Source of the DNA: Bacteroidota bacterium
GTDB lineage: Bacteria; Bacteroidota; Bacteroidia; Sphingobacteriales; Sphingobacteriaceae
Assembly (NCBI GenBank): GCA_013287375.1
Contig: JABDDX010000011.1
Coordinates: forward strand, 1-46,352
Direction of reading: 5' to 3'
Length of the DNA: 46,352 bases
Shown piece by piece: positions 43,997-46,352 of this stretch (position 1 is its first letter; every line of letters begins with the position of its first letter). The translations under genes and the position numbers were made by a program. The notes below the pieces were generated by a model. The model was not told where the DNA came from. It made no database searches and saw only the letters and a list, made by a program, of their open reading frames with translations.

Positions 43997-46276
43997 TTAT
44001 TTTTCATTTGATAAAGAATAAGGAACATCTGCTGCTTTTATACCTCTTTGTTTATTTGGCTTAGCAGTCATGTCCATATTAATAGTTGCGCCTTGTAGCA
44101 ATGAGGCATGTCCCACCCAATTTAAATCGTATAACTTTCCATTGTAAGTCATGCTGTTTACGTATTTATTATCTGCGTTATTTTGGGGCGCGTTAATAAT
44201 TAGCTGTTTACCATTCTCCAAATTAACTGTTATTTTTTTAAACAATGGTGCGCCTAATACATATTGCGTACTAACCGGGCACACCGGGTAAAAGCCTATT
44301 GCCGAAAACACATACCATGCTGATGTTTGGCCGTTATCTTCATCACCGCAATAACCATCAGGTGTTGCCCTATACATGCGGTTCATTGTTTCACGAGCCC
44401 AGTATTGGGTTTTCCACGGTTCTCCTGCATAACCATATAAATAAATCATGTGTTGTATCGGCTGGTTTCCATGCGCGTATTGCCCCATATCGGCTATCTG
44501 CATTTCGCGTATTTCGTGTATAACAGTTCCGTAATAACTATCATCAAAAACAGGTGGAAGTGTAAATACTGAATCAAGCTTGGCAACAAAGTTTTGCTTG
44601 CCACCCGTCAGGTTTATTAAACCTTGAATATCCTGAAAAACACCCCAGGTATAATGCCAGCTGTTACCCTCGGTAAAGGCATCCCCCCATTTAAACGGAT
44701 TAAAAGGTGTTTCCCATGAACCATCTTTATTTTTGCCACGCATTAACCCTATACTAGGGTCATACAGGTTTCTGTAGTTCATAGCCCGTTTTTTGTAGAT
44801 GTCGATCTCTGATGTAGGTTTACCCAGAGCTTTACCTAAACTGTAAATAGAAAAATCATCATAAGCATACTCCAGGGTACGGGCGGCATTTTCATTAATG
44901 CCGACATTATAGGGTACGTAACCTAGCTGATTATAATAATCAACCCCACGGCGACCTGTGGCGTTTGGTCCGGTGTTATTGGCACCGTGTATTAATGCTT
45001 TGTACAAGGTTTCAATATCATATCCACGCAGCCCTTTTAAATAAGCTTCGGCAACTACCGATGCTGAGTTATTACCCACCATACAATCGGCATAACCCGG
45101 ACTCGACCATTCCGGCAGCCAGCCGCCTTCTTTGTAATCGTTTACTAAACCTTCCTGCATTTCTTTAACAATGGATGGATAAACCAGATTAAGGAACGGA
45201 TATAAAGCCCTGAAGGTATCCCAAAACCCTGTACCACCAAACAAGTAACCCGGCATTACCTTGCCATTATAAGGGCTGTAGTGTACTAACTTGCCATTAG
45301 CATCAACCTCGTACAATTTATTCGGGAAGAAAAGCATCCGGTACAAACAGGAGTAAAAAGTACGGGTTTGATCGATGGTGCCACCCTGCACATTTATATG
45401 GTTTAACGTTTTGTTCCATATATCCTTGGCCTTTTGTTCAGTAACATCAAAGCTTTCGTTTCCTAATTCACGTTTTAAGTTCAACTCAGCCTGTTCAATG
45501 CTGATAAAGGATGATGCTACCCTAAGGTGTACCTGTTCCCCCTTGCTGGTCTTAAAGCTGAGTAGCGCGCCCACGTGGTCGCCTTTATATTCCAATACGC
45601 CGGCATCCATTTTCAGATCATGCCATACCGATGCATCTTTAAATGGTTTATCAATATAAATAACAAAATAATCCTTAAAGTTTTCGGTAACCGCGCCGCT
45701 ATTTTTGGTGCTGTAACCTATTATTTCGTTCTTTTCAGGGATTATTTTCACGTACGATCCTTTATCAAAAGCATCGATCAGAATATGAGAACTGTCGCTT
45801 TTGGGAAAAGTAAACCTGAAATTAGCCGCCCGTTCGGTTGGTGTAATTTCGGTAGTAACATCGTAATCTGCCAAATAAACGCTGTAGTAATACGGTTTGG
45901 AGGTTTCTGCTTTATGCGAGAACCAACTGGCACGCTCAGTTTCATCAAGCTTTATTTGACCGGTTTCAGGGAATATGGAGAACATACCGTAATCATTCAT
46001 CCACGGCGACGGCTGGTGAGTTTGTTTAAAGCCCAGAATTTTATCAGCATCATAGGTGTATTGCCAACCGCTTCCCATTTTACCGGTTTGTGGTGTCCAA
46101 AAATTCATACCCCAGGGTACGGCTACAGCCGGATAGGTATTCCCGTTTGACATGATGGGTTTAGATGCTGTTCCCATTAGTGGATTTACATACTCGGTAA
46201 GGTCGGCTTGTTTATTTACCTGGGCTGATGTTATGAGCGGTAAAAAGGTTAATGCAATAAAGAATATTTTTTTCAT
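43997..46276 (-). CDS. GH92 family alpha-mannosidase
   Basis: GH92 enzymes are calcium-dependent exo-alpha-mannosidases (mostly 1,2, also 1,3, 1,4 or 1,6). The 759-residue protein starts with a signal peptide (cleavage near ITSAQ). The N-terminal beta-sandwich begins YVNPLMGTASKPIMSNGNTYPAVAVPWGMNF, and the catalytic part has GTGFWDTFRALYPFLN, GGWLPEWSSPGYADCMVGNNSA and GYCGDEDNGQTSAWYVFSAIGFYPVCP, all hallmarks of the family. Length is typical. The ATG at 46276 is used; a TTG lies just ahead. It is first of an operon with the glutaminase-like gene and, with the GH76 genes 16 kb away, suggests mannan breakdown. Confidence 0.96.
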   Translation of the reverse strand: MKKIFFIALTFLPLITSAQVNKQADLTEYVNPLMGTASKPIMSNGNTYPAVAVPWGMNFWTPQTGKMGSGWQYTYDADKILGFKQTHQPSPWMNDYGMFSIFPETGQIKLDETERASWFSHKAETSKPYYYSVYLADYDVTTEITPTERAANFRFTFPKSDSSHILIDAFDKGSYVKIIPEKNEIIGYSTKNSGAVTENFKDYFVIYIDKPFKDASVWHDLKMDAGVLEYKGDHVGALLSFKTSKGEQVHLRVASSFISIEQAELNLKRELGNESFDVTEQKAKDIWNKTLNHINVQGGTIDQTRTFYSCLYRMLFFPNKLYEVDANGKLVHYSPYNGKVMPGYLFGGTGFWDTFRALYPFLNLVYPSIVKEMQEGLVNDYKEGGWLPEWSSPGYADCMVGNNSASVVAEAYLKGLRGYDIETLYKALIHGANNTGPNATGRRGVDYYNQLGYVPYNVGINENAARTLEYAYDDFSIYSLGKALGKPTSEIDIYKKRAMNYRNLYDPSIGLMRGKNKDGSWETPFNPFKWGDAFTEGNSWHYTWGVFQDIQGLINLTGGKQNFVAKLDSVFTLPPVFDDSYYGTVIHEIREMQIADMGQYAHGNQPIQHMIYLYGYAGEPWKTQYWARETMNRMYRATPDGYCGDEDNGQTSAWYVFSAIGFYPVCPVSTQYVLGAPLFKKITVNLENGKQLIINAPQNNADNKYVNSMTYNGKLYDLNWVGHASLLQGATINMDMTAKPNKQRGIKAADVPYSLSNEK

Positions 46277-46291
46277 CAAAATAATTTGTTT

Positions 46292-46305
46292 CGGGCAATG
46301 GCCCG
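46292..46305. other. Small hairpin upstream of GH92
   Basis: CGGGC (46292-46296) and GCCCG (46301-46305) form a short stem with loop AATG, 16 bases ahead of the GH92 start, followed on the minus strand by an A/T-rich run. It could end an upstream gene beyond the window or be a leader structure. Support is weak. Confidence 0.35.
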
Positions 46306-46352
46306 TTTGGGGTTTTGTATATAGCTCAGCGTAAATCAGATATTAAGAATTT

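Noticed and set aside
45575..46150. 191-codon plus-strand frame near the right edge
   Set aside because: It is antisense to the GH92 gene, whose frame and motifs are unambiguous.

Overview
The window looks like chromosomal DNA of a Bacteroidota bacterium of the Sphingobacteriaceae type, most like Mucilaginibacter or Pedobacter. This rests on SusC/SusD-type outer-membrane systems, FecR/ECF pairs, promoters of the TAnnTTTG kind, fused ThrA, an rRNA operon in the order 16S-Ile-Ala-23S-5S, and the moderate GC. The genus is an inference; the 16S gene at 25592-27115 would settle it.

Layout. 1-2542 (-): 5' part of a SusC-type TonB-dependent receptor that runs off the window. 2676-5027 (+): padR-pspC-small membrane protein, behind a promoter overlapped by a PadR-type dyad. 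5194-7632: a TonB-receptor-like outer-membrane barrel. 7745-15598: housekeeping genes (recQ, murF, a YnfA-family protein, a MazG-like pyrophosphohydrolase, a GxxExxY protein, dtd, a PLP-dependent sulfur amino acid enzyme, rsgA), interleaved with at least six families of short palindromic repeats. 15714-21393: a threonine operon (leader peptide, attenuator, thrA, thrB, thrC, IlvN-like ACT protein, terminator). 21499-27560 (-): a complete rRNA operon with two tRNAs, processing stems, boxA-like sites and two tandem promoters. 27573-38214 (-): a polysaccharide utilisation locus with ECF sigma, FecR anti-sigma, SusC with STN domain, SusD, SusE-like lipoprotein and two GH76 alpha-1,6-mannanase-like proteins, the last frameshifted. 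38465-41342: a DUF2252 protein, a small hypothetical protein and a luciferase-like oxidoreductase. 41512-46276 (-): a glutaminase-A-like protein and a GH92 alpha-mannosidase in one operon.

How it fits together. GH76 plus GH92 with SusCDE suggests uptake and breakdown of alpha-mannan (yeast or fungal type), switched on by trans-envelope signalling from the STN domain of SusC through FecR to the ECF sigma factor. The clearest regulatory system is at 15714-15850: a 21-codon leader rich in Thr and Ile codons, whose last codons can pair with the 5' arm of a rho-independent terminator just before thrA. This is a compact two-state attenuator for a thrABC operon that also carries an IlvN-like ACT protein.

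The repeats affect gene ends. They create false upstream starts for recQ and the PLP enzyme, appear to supply the last codons of dtd, and appear to supply part of the N-terminus of ThrB. No CRISPR array, transposase, integrase or prophage gene was seen.
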